DNA of 64,000 nucleotides from Candidatus Pantoea gossypiicola (GCF_008632075.1 NZ_VWVM01000002.1:124001-188000); one strand, 5' to 3'. Positions 8,150 through 17,632 are shown, counted from the first letter of the stretch. Translations and numbers: made by a program. The notes: generated from the sequence alone by a model not told the origin.

Positions 8150-11100
8150 GATGCCTGCGCCAGCGGATTTTGCGGACGGTTTGCCAGCCAGATCTGCCCT
8201 GCTTCCAGCTTCACCGGCCAGCAGCGCAACTGATGCTGCGGATTATCCAGACTCTGCCCGTCACGCAGCCGCACCCGCTGCTTGTAGAGCGGAGAGATCA
8301 CCACCGGCTCGCCGCCGACATCACCCAGAATCCCGCGCGACAGCACGCTGGCGTCGCTGCCAGGCTCACGATCCTCCAGCGCATAGAGCGCGTCGCCAAA
8401 GCGGAACAGCGCAACACGTTCGCTGCCGAGCCGCGCCCCAATCCCTGCTTCAGGCGGAATCGCCTCCAGTGCGCAGACTGCGCTCCACGCCCCGGCGGGC
8501 AGTTGCAGCAGCGGACGCGCAGCCAAGGCTTCAGGCTGCCGCTGACCGCGTACCCGGCTGTAGTGCAGGGTTTCATCGGGCTGCTCGCTGTTGATCGTCG
8601 GCGTAAACAGCGCGAGCCGCGACGGATCCGCCAGCGTGGTCTGCCACTCGCACTGATACGCCTCCACCACCCGCTGCATCTCCTGCTCCAGCGTTGCACC
8701 CAACCCAAGGCTGTCCTCAATCACCACCTGACGCAGGTATTCGAGCCCCCCTTCCAGATTGTCCAGCCAGACGCTGGTGCGTTGCAGCCGATCGGCAGTT
8801 CGGATATAGAACATCAGCAGACGGTCGACATAGCGCAGCAACGTGGCATCGTCGAGATCGCTGGCAAACAGGTCGGCATGGCGCGGCTTCATGCCGCCAT
8901 TGCCACAGACATAGAGATTCCAGCCCTTTTCGGTGGCGATCACGCCGATATCTTTGCTCTGCGCTTCCGCACACTCGCGGGTACAGCCCGAAACCGCCAT
9001 CTTGATTTTATGTGGGGCGCGAAGTCCCTTGTAACGGTTCTCCAGTGTGATGGCGAAGGCGGTCGAGTCCTGCACGCCGTAGCGGCACCAGGTGGATCCG
9101 ACACAGGATTTCACGGTGCGCAGCGACTTGCCGTAGGCGTGGCCGGTTTCAAAACCGGCCTCAAGCAGCGTCTGCCAGATAGCGGGCAGCTGATCGAGCC
9201 GCGCGCCAAACAGGTCGATACGCTGCCCGCCGGTGATTTTGGTGTAAAGGTCATAACGCGCGGCCACTTCACCAATGGCGATCAGCCCCTGCGGCGTAAT
9301 TTCTCCCGCCGGAACGCGCGGCACCACGGAATAGGTGCCATCTTTCTGGATGTTGGCGAAATAGCGGTCGTTGGTATCCTGCAGCGGCAGGTGCGCCGGT
9401 TTCAGGAGATAGTCGTTCCAGCAGGAGGCAAGAATCGACCCCACCAGCGGCTTGCACACTTCGCAGCCCTGACCCTTGCCGTGTGAGGCCAGCAGCGCAT
9501 CAAACGTTCTGAACTCACCGGCCCGCACCAGGTGATAAAGCTCCTGGCGGGAATAGCTGAAGTGGTCGCAGACATCTTTTTTCACCTCGACGCCGAGAGT
9601 TTCCAGCTGAAACTCCATCACCTGCTTCACCAGTGCCGCACAGCCGCCGCAACCAGTGGCCGCTTTGGTGCAGCTCTTGATGCTACTCATCTCACCGCAT
9701 CCGCCTTTCACCGCTGCGCAGATGTCGCCTTTGCTGACGTTATGACAGGAGCAGACCTGGGCACTGTCGGGCAATGCCGCGACGCCCGGCGCTTTTGGCG
9801 CACCGGCCAGCGCAGGCAGGATCAGGCTCTCCGGCGCGGCAGGCAAGGGTAAATCGTTGAGCATCATCTGCAGCAGCGTGGCGTAATCGCTGCTGTCCCC
9901 GACCAGTACGCCGCCCAGTAGTCGGGTGCCCTCCGCAGAGACCACGATTTTTTTGTAAACGCCTTTTGGCCCGTCGGTCCAGTGATAATGCTGACTGCCC
10001 GGCGTGCGGCCATGGGCATCACCGAACGACGCCACCTCCACACCCAGCAGTTTCAGTTTCGTGCTCATGTCCGCGCCGCTGAAGGCGGCGGATTCAGCCG
10101 CCAGATGCCCGGCCAGCACCCGTGCCATCTGATATCCCGGCGCGACCAGGCCAAAGATCTGGCCGTTCCACAGCGCGCATTCCCCAATGGCAAACACGTC
10201 ATCATCGCTGGTCTGGCAGCGATCGTTAATCTCAATGCCGCCGCGCGCTCCCAGCGTCAGGCCCGCCTCACGCGCCAGCTCATCGCGCGGGCGGATTCCC
10301 GCGGAGAACAGCACCAGATCGCCGGGTAAATGGCCGCCGTCAGCAAAGTGCAGCACCACGCTGCCATCGGGCTGCTGCGCGATCAGCTCGGTCTGTTTTG
10401 CGGTGTGAACGGTGACGCCCAGTGCATCGATCTTCTGGCGCAGCATCAGCGCCCCGCCCTCATCGAGCTGCACTGCCATCAGACGTGGCGCGAACTCCAC
10501 AACGTGCGTCTCCAGCCCGAGCTGCCGCAGCGCATTCGCCGCCTCCAGACCCAGCAGGCCGCCGCCAATCACGATACCGCGCTGGCTATGGCGGGCGCAG
10601 GCGGCAATGGCATCAAGGTCGTCCAGCGTGCGATAGACAAAGCAGCGTTCACCATCATGACCCGGCACCGGCGGGACGAACGCGCGTGAGCCGGTCGCCA
10701 GCACCAGCTTATCCCACGCCAGCTCACTGCCCGCGCTGTCACGCAGGCTGCGCTGCTGGCGATCAATGGCTACAACCGTGCAGCCACTGCGCAGTTCGAT
10801 ACCGTGCAGGGCAAAAAAGTCCGCGCCGACCAGCGACAGATCGCTGGCCGTTTTGCCGTTGAAATAGTCCGACAGGTGCACGCGATCGTAAGCCTGCTGA
10901 CGCTCCTCGCCGTAAACCACGATGTGATAGTGCCGATGCAGTTCGCGGGCAACCAGCTGTTCAAGAAAGTGGTGACTGACCATGCCGTGACCAATCACGG
11001 CTAAAACCGGTTTACTCATCTCAGGACTCTCTGCAGCCGGTGGCTGCGGTTCAGGTTGATCGTGATCGAACAGGGTATCGAGCGTGACAGGCTCGGCGCG

Positions 11101-12210
11101 CTGCAGACGTTCCAGCCACGCCGCGCCCTGCCGGGTATCGCCAGAGAGCAGCACGCCACAGAGGCGACCCTGACGGAGAAAAAGTCGGCGATAGTCGCCG
11201 GAGATCGGATCAAAACTGCGGATGGACGGTGCCTCGCTGACATCACCTGCGCTGAACAGCGAAATGCCGCTGACCTTAAGTCGCGTCGCCAGCGGCTCAC
11301 TGACGAAATCCGCCAGCGGCGATGCGGCCAGCTGCGCCGCCAGAATCTCTGCCTGCGCCAGGCAGGGCGTGACCAGGCCAAAGGTTTCACCCGCGATTTC
11401 ACAGCACTCGCCCACCGCGTAAACATCAGGAATGGCGCTGCGCAGCTGACCATCAACAATAATCCCGCGCTGACACGGTAAGCCCGCCGCCAGCGCCAGC
11501 GTCACCTCAGGCTGAACACCGATGGCAATCACTACCTGCGTGGCGGCGCAGCGACGCCCGCAGGTCAGCGTCACGCCCGCCTCGTCAATCGCCGTGATGC
11601 CACTGTTCAGTACGCAGTGGATACCGCGCTGCGCTAATGCCGTCAGTAGCAGCTCGCCCGCTTTGGCATCCAGCTGGCGGTCCAGCAGCCAGGGTTTGTG
11701 ATGCACCAGCGTGACCTCGCGGCCACGGGCGCAGAGTGCCGCCGCCGCTTCAATGCCGAGAAAGCCGCCGCCCAGGATCACCACCGGTCCCTGACCCGCC
11801 AGCAGTTGCCGGACGTCGGCGATGCTGCGAAAACCGAGTACGTGACCGGCATCAATACCGGGGATCGCGGGCAGACGGGGCTGTGAACCGGTGGCAAACA
11901 CCAGCCGATCCCAGCCGAGCTGGCGCTGATCGGTCTGCACCGTACGCGCGGCCAGATCGACCTGCTGCACGGTTTCACCGGTCAGCAGCGTCACGCCGTG
12001 CCGCTGATACCAGTCGCGGTCGTGGATGACGGTGTCACTGAAGGACTTTTCACCCGCCAGCACCGGCGACAGCAGCACGCGGTTGTAGTTGCCGTGCGGC
12101 TCACGGCCAATGACCGTGATGGCGTAACGCAGCGGCGCACGCTGCAGCAGGCTCTCCACCATCTGCATGCCCGCCATGCCATTACCTATCACCAGCAACC
12201 GTTGCTTCAT
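8146..12210 (-). CDS. nasB: Fused NAD(P)H nitrite reductase: extra FAD reductase domain + NirB + NirD
   Basis: A 1354-residue protein made of three parts. Residues 1 to ~395 are a complete FAD/NAD-dependent reductase domain (VIGNGMAGM, VILGGGFLGIEAA, VYAVGECCE). From residue 398 (MSKPVLAVIGHGM) a whole NirB follows: a second FAD reductase, BFD-like [2Fe-2S] clusters (VCSCHNV ... CGGCA; GCEVC), then siroheme/[4Fe-4S] ligands (CTREC and the preceding Cys-rich block). The last ~109 residues are a NirD-like Rieske fold domain that lacks the four Rieske ligands, as NirD does. It reduces nitrite to ammonium. The first domain may stand in for Klebsiella NasC, the electron donor of nitrate reductase, for which no separate gene is present (inference). 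Start ATG 12210 with AGGAA upstream; a second in-frame ATG at 11019 marks the NirB start. Confidence 0.9.
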   Translation of the reverse strand: MKQRLLVIGNGMAGMQMVESLLQRAPLRYAITVIGREPHGNYNRVLLSPVLAGEKSFSDTVIHDRDWYQRHGVTLLTGETVQQVDLAARTVQTDQRQLGWDRLVFATGSQPRLPAIPGIDAGHVLGFRSIADVRQLLAGQGPVVILGGGFLGIEAAAALCARGREVTLVHHKPWLLDRQLDAKAGELLLTALAQRGIHCVLNSGITAIDEAGVTLTCGRRCAATQVVIAIGVQPEVTLALAAGLPCQRGIIVDGQLRSAIPDVYAVGECCEIAGETFGLVTPCLAQAEILAAQLAASPLADFVSEPLATRLKVSGISLFSAGDVSEAPSIRSFDPISGDYRRLFLRQGRLCGVLLSGDTRQGAAWLERLQRAEPVTLDTLFDHDQPEPQPPAAESPEMSKPVLAVIGHGMVSHHFLEQLVARELHRHYHIVVYGEERQQAYDRVHLSDYFNGKTASDLSLVGADFFALHGIELRSGCTVVAIDRQQRSLRDSAGSELAWDKLVLATGSRAFVPPVPGHDGERCFVYRTLDDLDAIAACARHSQRGIVIGGGLLGLEAANALRQLGLETHVVEFAPRLMAVQLDEGGALMLRQKIDALGVTVHTAKQTELIAQQPDGSVVLHFADGGHLPGDLVLFSAGIRPRDELAREAGLTLGARGGIEINDRCQTSDDDVFAIGECALWNGQIFGLVAPGYQMARVLAGHLAAESAAFSGADMSTKLKLLGVEVASFGDAHGRTPGSQHYHWTDGPKGVYKKIVVSAEGTRLLGGVLVGDSSDYATLLQMMLNDLPLPAAPESLILPALAGAPKAPGVAALPDSAQVCSCHNVSKGDICAAVKGGCGEMSSIKSCTKAATGCGGCAALVKQVMEFQLETLGVEVKKDVCDHFSYSRQELYHLVRAGEFRTFDALLASHGKGQGCEVCKPLVGSILASCWNDYLLKPAHLPLQDTNDRYFANIQKDGTYSVVPRVPAGEITPQGLIAIGEVAARYDLYTKITGGQRIDLFGARLDQLPAIWQTLLEAGFETGHAYGKSLRTVKSCVGSTWCRYGVQDSTAFAITLENRYKGLRAPHKIKMAVSGCTRECAEAQSKDIGVIATEKGWNLYVCGNGGMKPRHADLFASDLDDATLLRYVDRLLMFYIRTADRLQRTSVWLDNLEGGLEYLRQVVIEDSLGLGATLEQEMQRVVEAYQCEWQTTLADPSRLALFTPTINSEQPDETLHYSRVRGQRQPEALAARPLLQLPAGAWSAVCALEAIPPEAGIGARLGSERVALFRFGDALYALEDREPGSDASVLSRGILGDVGGEPVVISPLYKQRVRLRDGQSLDNPQHQLRCWPVKLEAGQIWLANRPQNPLAQAS

Positions 12211-12220
12211 AATGTGTTCC

Positions 12221-13012
12221 TTAGGCTGCCGTGGTCTGTTTTTCATAGAGGAAATGCAGCACTTTCTGGCGCAGCTGGTGGTAGCGCGGCTCATCCGCCA
12301 GCGCGACCCGCGACCGCGGACGCGGCAGGTCGACCGTAAGTATTTCGCCGACCTGCGCCGCCGGGCCGTTGGTCATCATCAACACCCGATCGGAGAGCAG
12401 CACCGCTTCATCCACGTCATGGGTGATCAGCACAATGGTGGTGTTCAGCTCCTGCTGGATGCGCATCACACTGTCCTGCAGGTGAGCGCGGGTTAAGGCA
12501 TCCAGTGCGCCAAATGGCTCATCCAGCAGCAGCACGCGCGGCTTCATCGCCAGCGCCCGGGCAATGCCAACGCGCTGCTTCATGCCGCCGGAAATTTCGC
12601 CAGGCCGCTTGTGCATGGCGTGGCTCATCTGCACCCGATTAAGGTTGTGTTCGATCCAGTCGCGCATCTCCGCTTTGCTGAAGCGCCCTTTAAACACCTG
12701 CTGCACCGCCAGTTCGACGTTCTGAAACGCCGTCAGCCACGGCAGCAGCGAATGGTTCTGAAACACCACCGCACGCTCGGGACCCGGTCCGGTAATTTCG
12801 CGGTTATCGCACAGCAGCACACCACTGCTGGGACGGGTTAATCCGGCAATCAGATTGAGCAGCGTCGATTTGCCGCAGCCGGAATGGCCGATAAGGCTCA
12901 GGGTTTCGCCTTCGTGGATATCAAAGCTGACGTTGTCCAGCGCCAGAAACTCGCCGCTGGCGGTGTTAAAACGCTGACTCACCTGCTGAACGCGAATAAT
13001 GTGTTGCTGCAT
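12221..13012 (-). CDS. nasD: Nitrate ABC transporter ATP-binding protein
   Basis: A 263-residue ABC ATPase of the NrtD/TauB type. Walker A is GHSGCGKST, the signature is SGGMKQR, and Walker B is [11 protein letters not shown], followed by the switch histidine in LITHDVDEA. It energises nitrate uptake with the permease and binding protein encoded just upstream. The gene is 10 bp from the permease gene and 10 bp from nasB. Symbols follow the Klebsiella nasFEDCBA scheme; other genomes call this nrtD or ntrD. Confidence 0.9.
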   Translation of the reverse strand: MQQHIIRVQQVSQRFNTASGEFLALDNVSFDIHEGETLSLIGHSGCGKSTLLNLIAGLTRPSSGVLLCDNREITGPGPERAVVFQNHSLLPWLTAFQNVELAVQQVFKGRFSKAEMRDWIEHNLNRVQMSHAMHKRPGEISGGMKQRVGIARALAMKPRVLLLDEPFGALDALTRAHLQDSVMRIQQELNTTIVLITHDVDEAVLLSDRVLMMTNGPAAQVGEILTVDLPRPRSRVALADEPRYHQLRQKVLHFLYEKQTTAA

Positions 13013-13022
13013 GATGTTCTCC

Positions 13023-13895
13023 TTATTTTTCCCAGCTGAAACGACGCGCGAGCAGCATCAGACCCTGCTCCAGCAGCAGCCCGACCACACCAATAATCAG
13101 AATGGCGATCAGAATGTTTGCCACGTTGAGGTTGTTCCACTCGTTCCAGATCCAGAAGCCAATCCCCAGCCCGCCCGTCAGCATTTCGGCGGCCACAATC
13201 ACCAGCCACGCGATGCCGATAGAGAGACGCACTCCGGTGAGCACCGCAGGCAGCACGGCGGGCAGCAGAATCCGGCGCATCACCGTCCATTCCGAGAGCT
13301 GTAACACCCGCGCCACGTTGAGGTAGTCCTGCGGAATGCGCTGCACCCCTTCGGCAGTGTTGATGATCATTGGCCAGATCGAACAGATGAAAATGGTCCA
13401 GCTGGCGGCCGGTTCGGCGCGCTGGAACAGCAGCAGTCCAATTGGCAGCCAGGCCAGCGGACTGACCGGACGCAGTAAGGCAATAATCGGATTGAACATC
13501 CGCGCCATAAAGGTAAAGCGCCCCAGCAGAAAACCGGCCGGAATGCCCACCAGCGCAGCCAGGCCGAAGCCGATGGCGACGCGCTGCAGGGAGGCCAGCA
13601 CATTCCAGCCGATGCCCTGATCGTTGGGACCATTGCTGTAGAACGGGTCAGCGAACAGCACCTGCGCGGCCTGCCAGGTCGCATAAGGCGAGGGAAACGA
13701 GGGTTCGGACAAGGCGGCGATCTGCCACACCAGCAACATCAGCAGCAGGCCGCCCGCAGCCGGGATGCAGCGCTGCAAAAACGGACGTAGCCGTGCCGGA
13801 CGCACGGCGGCTTTCGGGGTGATCTGTAACGGAATAACGGTGGCACTGCCGGGGGTTTGTACCGGCTGCGCCAGGGCGCGCGCGTCAGTTTTCAT
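13023..13895 (-). CDS. nasE: Nitrate ABC transporter permease
   Basis: A 290-residue inner-membrane permease of the NrtB/SsuC family with about six hydrophobic segments after an N-terminal basic stretch. The EAA-type cytoplasmic loop is visible as EGVQRIPQDYLNVARVL. The segment LRPVSPLAWLPIGLLLF is typical of nitrate, cyanate and bicarbonate permeases. It lies between the binding protein and ATPase genes with 10-11 bp gaps, so it belongs to the nas operon. Confidence 0.9.
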   Translation of the reverse strand: MKTDARALAQPVQTPGSATVIPLQITPKAAVRPARLRPFLQRCIPAAGGLLLMLLVWQIAALSEPSFPSPYATWQAAQVLFADPFYSNGPNDQGIGWNVLASLQRVAIGFGLAALVGIPAGFLLGRFTFMARMFNPIIALLRPVSPLAWLPIGLLLFQRAEPAASWTIFICSIWPMIINTAEGVQRIPQDYLNVARVLQLSEWTVMRRILLPAVLPAVLTGVRLSIGIAWLVIVAAEMLTGGLGIGFWIWNEWNNLNVANILIAILIIGVVGLLLEQGLMLLARRFSWEK

Positions 13896-13906
13896 AGCAA
13901 CCTCTC

Positions 13907-15160
13907 TTAACGTTTGATAGCGAAACTGGCGGCGTAGGCGGCAGGATTGCTGCCATCCCAGACCTTACCGTCGATCAGGGTGCTGCTGCGCATCTCACTG
14001 GCGGGCAGTGCAATCTGCCCGACGGCGCTGGCGGCCTGTTTATAGATGTCGATGCGGTTGATCTGGCGGGCCACGGCAAGGTAATCGGGATCGCTGGTGA
14101 GCAGTCCCCAGCGTTTCATCTGGGTCAGGAACCACATGCCATCCGAGAGCCACGGAAAACTGACGTTGCCGTTGTCGAAGAAGCGCATCGGATGCGCGTC
14201 CTGCCACGACTGTCCCAGCCCGTTCTGATACTGACCGAGCATCCGCCCCTGCAGCGTCTCCACTTTGGTGTTGATCCAGGCTCGACCGGCTAACACCTGC
14301 GCGGTTTCACGGCGGTTATCGTCTGAGGCATCGATCCAGCGCGCCGCCTCCAGCACCGCGGCAGTCAGCGCGCGGGCCGTATTGGGGTTCTCTTTCACCC
14401 ACTGCGCGCGGGTGCCGAGCACCTTTTCCGGATGCTCCGGCCAGATCTGCTGGCTGGTGGCGACGGTAAAGCCGATGTTGTCGCTGATGGCACGCTGGTT
14501 CCACGGCTCGCCGACGCAGTAGCCGCTCATGTTGCCAATCTTCATGTTCATCACCATCTGCGGCGGCGGCACGACCACGGTGCGCACATCGTCAAACGGA
14601 TGAATGCCGGCATTGGCCAGCCAGTAGTAGAGCCACATGGCGTGCGTGCTGGTAGGAAAGGTGTGGGCGAAGGTCAGGCTGCCTTTCGGGCTGCCATCAA
14701 CGGCTTTTTTCAGGCTGGCCGCATCGGTAACGCCACTGGCTTTCAGCTGGTTCGACAGGGTGATCGCCTGGCCGTTGTGATTGAGCGTCATCAGGTTCGC
14801 CATGTCGTGCTGCGGCCCCGCGACACCCAGTTGCAGCGCGTAGATCATGCCGTAAAGCACATGAGCCGCATCCAGTTCGCCGGAGGTCAGCTTGTCGCGC
14901 ACCGCCGCCCAGCTCGCCTCTTTGCTGACCTGCAATGTCAGGCCATACTTCTTATCGAAGCCTTTTACCGACGCCATAACGACCGGCGCGCAATCGGTAA
15001 GCGGAATAAAGCCGACCCGCACCTGCGCCTTTTCTGGCGCATCGGAGCCTGCTGCCCAGACCGCATTTCGTAATCCCGGCACGATCCAGGCCGCACCCAG
15101 CGCCGCACCGGAGATCAGCGCCTGACGTCGTGTCAGTGATAATGGCGTTTTGCTCATCAT
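13907..15160 (-). CDS. nasF: Nitrate-binding periplasmic protein with Tat-like signal
   Basis: A 417-residue NrtA/NasF-type substrate-binding protein, first gene of the nas operon. The N-terminus contains a twin-arginine pattern (LTRRQALISGAALGAAW), suggesting export in folded form by Tat. The nitrate-binding family features are visible: RVGFIPLTDCAPVVMA, the LHVLYGM-type loop (AAHVLYGM) and SGYCVGEPWNQRA. Two adjacent ATG codons (15160 and 15157) follow CAGGGG; the second has the better spacing. Upstream lie a leader terminator, an ANTAR-type hairpin and a sigma-54 promoter, so expression should need both nitrogen limitation and nitrate. Confidence 0.9.
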   Translation of the reverse strand: MMSKTPLSLTRRQALISGAALGAAWIVPGLRNAVWAAGSDAPEKAQVRVGFIPLTDCAPVVMASVKGFDKKYGLTLQVSKEASWAAVRDKLTSGELDAAHVLYGMIYALQLGVAGPQHDMANLMTLNHNGQAITLSNQLKASGVTDAASLKKAVDGSPKGSLTFAHTFPTSTHAMWLYYWLANAGIHPFDDVRTVVVPPPQMVMNMKIGNMSGYCVGEPWNQRAISDNIGFTVATSQQIWPEHPEKVLGTRAQWVKENPNTARALTAAVLEAARWIDASDDNRRETAQVLAGRAWINTKVETLQGRMLGQYQNGLGQSWQDAHPMRFFDNGNVSFPWLSDGMWFLTQMKRWGLLTSDPDYLAVARQINRIDIYKQAASAVGQIALPASEMRSSTLIDGKVWDGSNPAAYAASFAIKR

Positions 15161-15177
15161 GTTGCCCCTGAACAGAA

Positions 15178-15227
15178 ATAAAAAAAGGCGTCCTCCGACA
15201 AGCCGAAGCCTGCGGATGGACGCCTTT
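15178..15227 (-). terminator. Leader terminator of the nas operon (NasR-controlled)
   Basis: On the minus strand the arms AAAGGCGTCC and GGACGCCTTT pair across a GC-rich loop and are followed by a T-run, a textbook intrinsic terminator located between promoter and nasF. In Klebsiella the equivalent leader terminator is bypassed when nitrate-bound NasR binds the leader RNA. The same arrangement here, with nasR next door, supports the same control. Confidence 0.85.
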
Positions 15228-15242
15228 ATCCAAAGCACTGAC

Positions 15243-15260
15243 CCCACCGCCATTGGCGGG
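15243..15260 (-). promoter_or_regulatory. ANTAR-type hexaloop hairpin in the nas leader
   Basis: The minus strand reads CCCGCC-AATGGC-GGTGGG: six base pairs (one G-U) closing a six-base loop with A at position 1 and G at position 4, the conserved loop bases of RNA hairpins bound by ANTAR proteins. It lies 15 bases before the leader terminator and ~17 bases after the predicted transcription start, the position of the NasR target in Klebsiella. A second hexaloop partner is not clear. Confidence 0.7.
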
Positions 15261-15287
15261 AGCAATGCGTACTCTCTGTAAGGTTAA

Positions 15288-15303
15288 AGCAAAGGGTGTG
15301 CCA
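15288..15303 (-). promoter_or_regulatory. Sigma-54 promoter of the nas operon
   Basis: The minus strand contains TGGCACACCCTTTGCT, matching the sigma-54 pattern TGGCAC-N5-TTGCW with GG and GC exactly ten bases apart. The predicted start is near 15277, giving a leader of ~117 bases that includes the hexaloop hairpin and terminator. Confidence 0.85.
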
Positions 15304-15387
15304 GATCGCTGAAGCCGCGTTAAATCTGGCATACGGTGATGCACTGCTGAATAATTAACCTTTTTTGCACGTTTCTGACGCAGATCA

Positions 15388-15404
15388 CGCACAAAGGTTG
15401 TGCA
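15388..15404 (-). promoter_or_regulatory. NtrC-like enhancer site
   Basis: The minus strand reads TGCACAACCTTTGTGCG, i.e. TGCAC-N7-GTGC, close to the NtrC consensus. It is centred about 119 bases upstream of the predicted sigma-54 start, a normal enhancer distance, and sits in the short gap after nasR. It implies activation by phosphorylated NtrC under nitrogen limitation. Confidence 0.6.
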
Positions 15405-15419
15405 GCTACCTCGTCCGGG

Positions 15420-16631
15420 TTAGTTGCTCAGGGTCTTCGCAACGGCCAGCACTGCCTGCGCGATCTCCAGTACACGCTTATTCTGATTCATGGCGCTTTT
15501 GCGCAGCGCCTGCCAGGCAGCCTCTTCGGTGAAACCCTGCTGCTGCATCAGCCAGTATTTGGCCTGATCAATCACTCGTCGCTCGTCGAGTGACGCGCGC
15601 ATCGATGCCAGCTCATCCGCCTGCTGCTGCAGTCGCTGCGACTGCTCACCAATCAGCGACAGCACCGAGCGCCCGAGCTGCGGGGCCAGTCCGTCACTGT
15701 TGAGCGTTGACGCGCCGGGCAGCCAGTCAGCCCCGCAGATGTAGAGCGCGAAGTTGCTGTCGCCCTGCACGACAGGCGATGCCGCCTGTTGCTGCGCCTG
15801 CTCTATCGCCTCACGACAGCGCTGCATCAGCGTGGCCGTCAGGGCATCCTCCAGGGTTTTCATCTGGTCCAGCCGCTCGGAGAGCAGGGAAAACCACTCC
15901 AGCGCGCCGGTTTCATCATACTGGCTACCGGTGCAGGCGATGCGCCGCAGCCGTTCGATATCCCGGCTGGCCTGAGACATTGGCTGCCAGCGTTCACAGG
16001 CGGCGCTGTCGGCAAACTCCCGAAAAGTCGTAAAGCTCTGCTCCTGAGCCGCAATCAGCGCCACCATCTGGCTGCGCTGCTCAGACGTGAAGTGCTGCGC
16101 CGCAAAGCCGGCTGAGCCGATGGCCCGCTCCTGTCCTGCCAGCTCTTTGCCCTGCATAAAGCTGAACAGCGCGATCAGTGCACGCGAGATATCGGGATCG
16201 CTGGCAGTGTCGGCTGCCTCAAACACCAGATTAAGCAAGGTGCGGATAACCTGATTAAACGCCGCCATCGCCGCAGCCTGATCCCGCTCATGCTGGCTGA
16301 TTTGCTGACGCAGCAGCGGTAATCCCGCCAGCGCCTGCAGGGCAGCTGCAATCAGGTTGCAGAATCGACTGAAACCGGGTTGTGCGGTGGCAGGCGGCAG
16401 TGCCTGATAAAAATGGTGCAGACCGGCGCTGACCTCCTGCTGACGGGCGTAACGCTCGGCGCTGAACAGCGTGCCACCGGAGCAGATCCAGAGATTGTTT
16501 GCGCCGCGTTCCCGCTGCAGCCGATGTACCAGCTCACTGACGGCGGCCATCAGCTCGCCGGTCTCAAGCAGCCGTTGCAGGCTGGCAATATCGCTGTCAC
16601 GCGATGCCTGCAGCCAGGTCAGAGCATCCAT
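15420..16631 (-). CDS. nasR: Nitrate-responsive antiterminator NasR (NIT + ANTAR domains)
   Basis: A 403-residue regulator. The N-terminal ~300 residues match the helical NIT nitrate-sensing domain (SELVHRLQRERGANNLWICSG opening). The C-terminal ANTAR RNA-binding domain spans about residues 335-395 (LASMRASLDERRVIDQAKYWLMQ ... NKRVLEIAQAVL, given here in pieces). It binds the leader RNA of the operon downstream to prevent termination when nitrate is present. It lies immediately upstream of the nas control region in the same orientation, as in Klebsiella. Confidence 0.93.
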   Translation of the reverse strand: MDALTWLQASRDSDIASLQRLLETGELMAAVSELVHRLQRERGANNLWICSGGTLFSAERYARQQEVSAGLHHFYQALPPATAQPGFSRFCNLIAAALQALAGLPLLRQQISQHERDQAAAMAAFNQVIRTLLNLVFEAADTASDPDISRALIALFSFMQGKELAGQERAIGSAGFAAQHFTSEQRSQMVALIAAQEQSFTTFREFADSAACERWQPMSQASRDIERLRRIACTGSQYDETGALEWFSLLSERLDQMKTLEDALTATLMQRCREAIEQAQQQAASPVVQGDSNFALYICGADWLPGASTLNSDGLAPQLGRSVLSLIGEQSQRLQQQADELASMRASLDERRVIDQAKYWLMQQQGFTEEAAWQALRKSAMNQNKRVLEIAQAVLAVAKTLSN

Positions 16632-17118
16632 GTTTCACCTTTCCGCCGTTAAAACCTTTCTGAAGCAAAAGGCGTGCCGCTTTCCGGAAAACAGGCGGGC
16701 GTATCCGGCGCGTAAATTCTGATTTTGATAAGATTCTTTAGGTGAAGAGATAAATTTTATCGGTAACGAACGATTAGAAAGGCTTAATAGTTTCCAATCG
16801 GATCCATTGCATGTCAGAATGCGCGGCACTGTTCTCAACCAGTTTGTCACTGCGATAATACAGTTCGCTTTAACTATCACATTGTCTGGCGCTTTTCTTA
16901 TATCGCAGCCCGCCCCTAAAGCGCCTGCTATCACGCATCGCCAGTGGGTGCAATGGTTTGAATTCTCAAAAGTCTTAGGTAGACTAAACGCGTAACTATC
17001 CTGATGTAATCTGAACTTTTTTTGAACAACAGACTTTCGGCACGATGCGGCGCGAAAAACAGCGCCTCATGCATCGGGCCTGGCAATATGCAGATACTTT
17101 GATGAGATCACGAGGAAC
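16632..17118. other. Intergenic region, no gene recognised
   Basis: These 487 bases separate nasR (minus) from the SH3 lipoprotein gene (plus), so they should hold both divergent promoters. The segment is more AT-rich than its flanks around 16720-16800 and 16990-17030. I see no convincing coding frame, RNA gene or strong palindrome. Confidence 0.5.
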
Positions 17119-17610
17119 ATGGTGAAAAAGAGTCTTGCGTTAACACTGCTGGCGGTGCTTACCCTGGCAGGCTGTAAGGCCCCGCCGCCGCCCGTCACTG
17201 ACGATACGCTGGTCACCAGCGAAATTAACGGCGTCAAACTGGTCCATCGACACGCTGTCGTGGCACCGACTGAATTTGAGCCGGTCAATCAGACCTGGCG
17301 GGCGCTCTATGGTGCCTCGGTCATGACCTCGCCGGATTACGGCGGCAAAGTCGTTCGCTATCTCGAAACGGGTAAACCGTTTGAAGTATTAGGTAATGTG
17401 GAGCACAGCTGGCTGGCGATTGCTGACCAGGCTGATGGCCCGTTAATTGGTTATGTACCGTTAAAAGCGGGCGTAGAGAGCAGTCGTTACGATGCCACAG
17501 TGCAGAGCGATCGTCCCCGCCCGCGCAAAGCGAAACAGGTCTGCGTGGCCGTCGGCGGCGCGAGTAAAGCCTGTCGGACTAACGATACCGCGACCTGGAT
17601 CTTAGACTGA
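17119..17610 (+). CDS. SH3-domain lipoprotein preceding the T6SS-like module
   Basis: A 163-residue lipoprotein with lipobox LAGC (Cys19) followed by a proline-rich linker (KAPPPPV). The central region from about residue 60 to 115 (WRALYGASVMTSPDYGGKVVRYLETGKPFEVLG then WLAIADQ) resembles a bacterial SH3 domain, a fold often binding cell-wall peptide. GAGGAAC upstream gives a good ribosome site. It is 85 bp upstream of the TssL-like gene in the same direction. It is not a TssJ by sequence; whether it replaces TssJ as the outer-membrane partner is speculation. Confidence 0.7.
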   Translation: MVKKSLALTLLAVLTLAGCKAPPPPVTDDTLVTSEINGVKLVHRHAVVAPTEFEPVNQTWRALYGASVMTSPDYGGKVVRYLETGKPFEVLGNVEHSWLAIADQADGPLIGYVPLKAGVESSRYDATVQSDRPRPRKAKQVCVAVGGASKACRTNDTATWILD

Positions 17611-17632
17611 ATATGAAATCCGGCGCATATTG

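Noticed and set aside
17119-17610. TssJ lipoprotein
   Set aside because: It has a lipobox and stands upstream of tssL, but the sequence looks like an SH3 domain, not the TssJ beta-sandwich.
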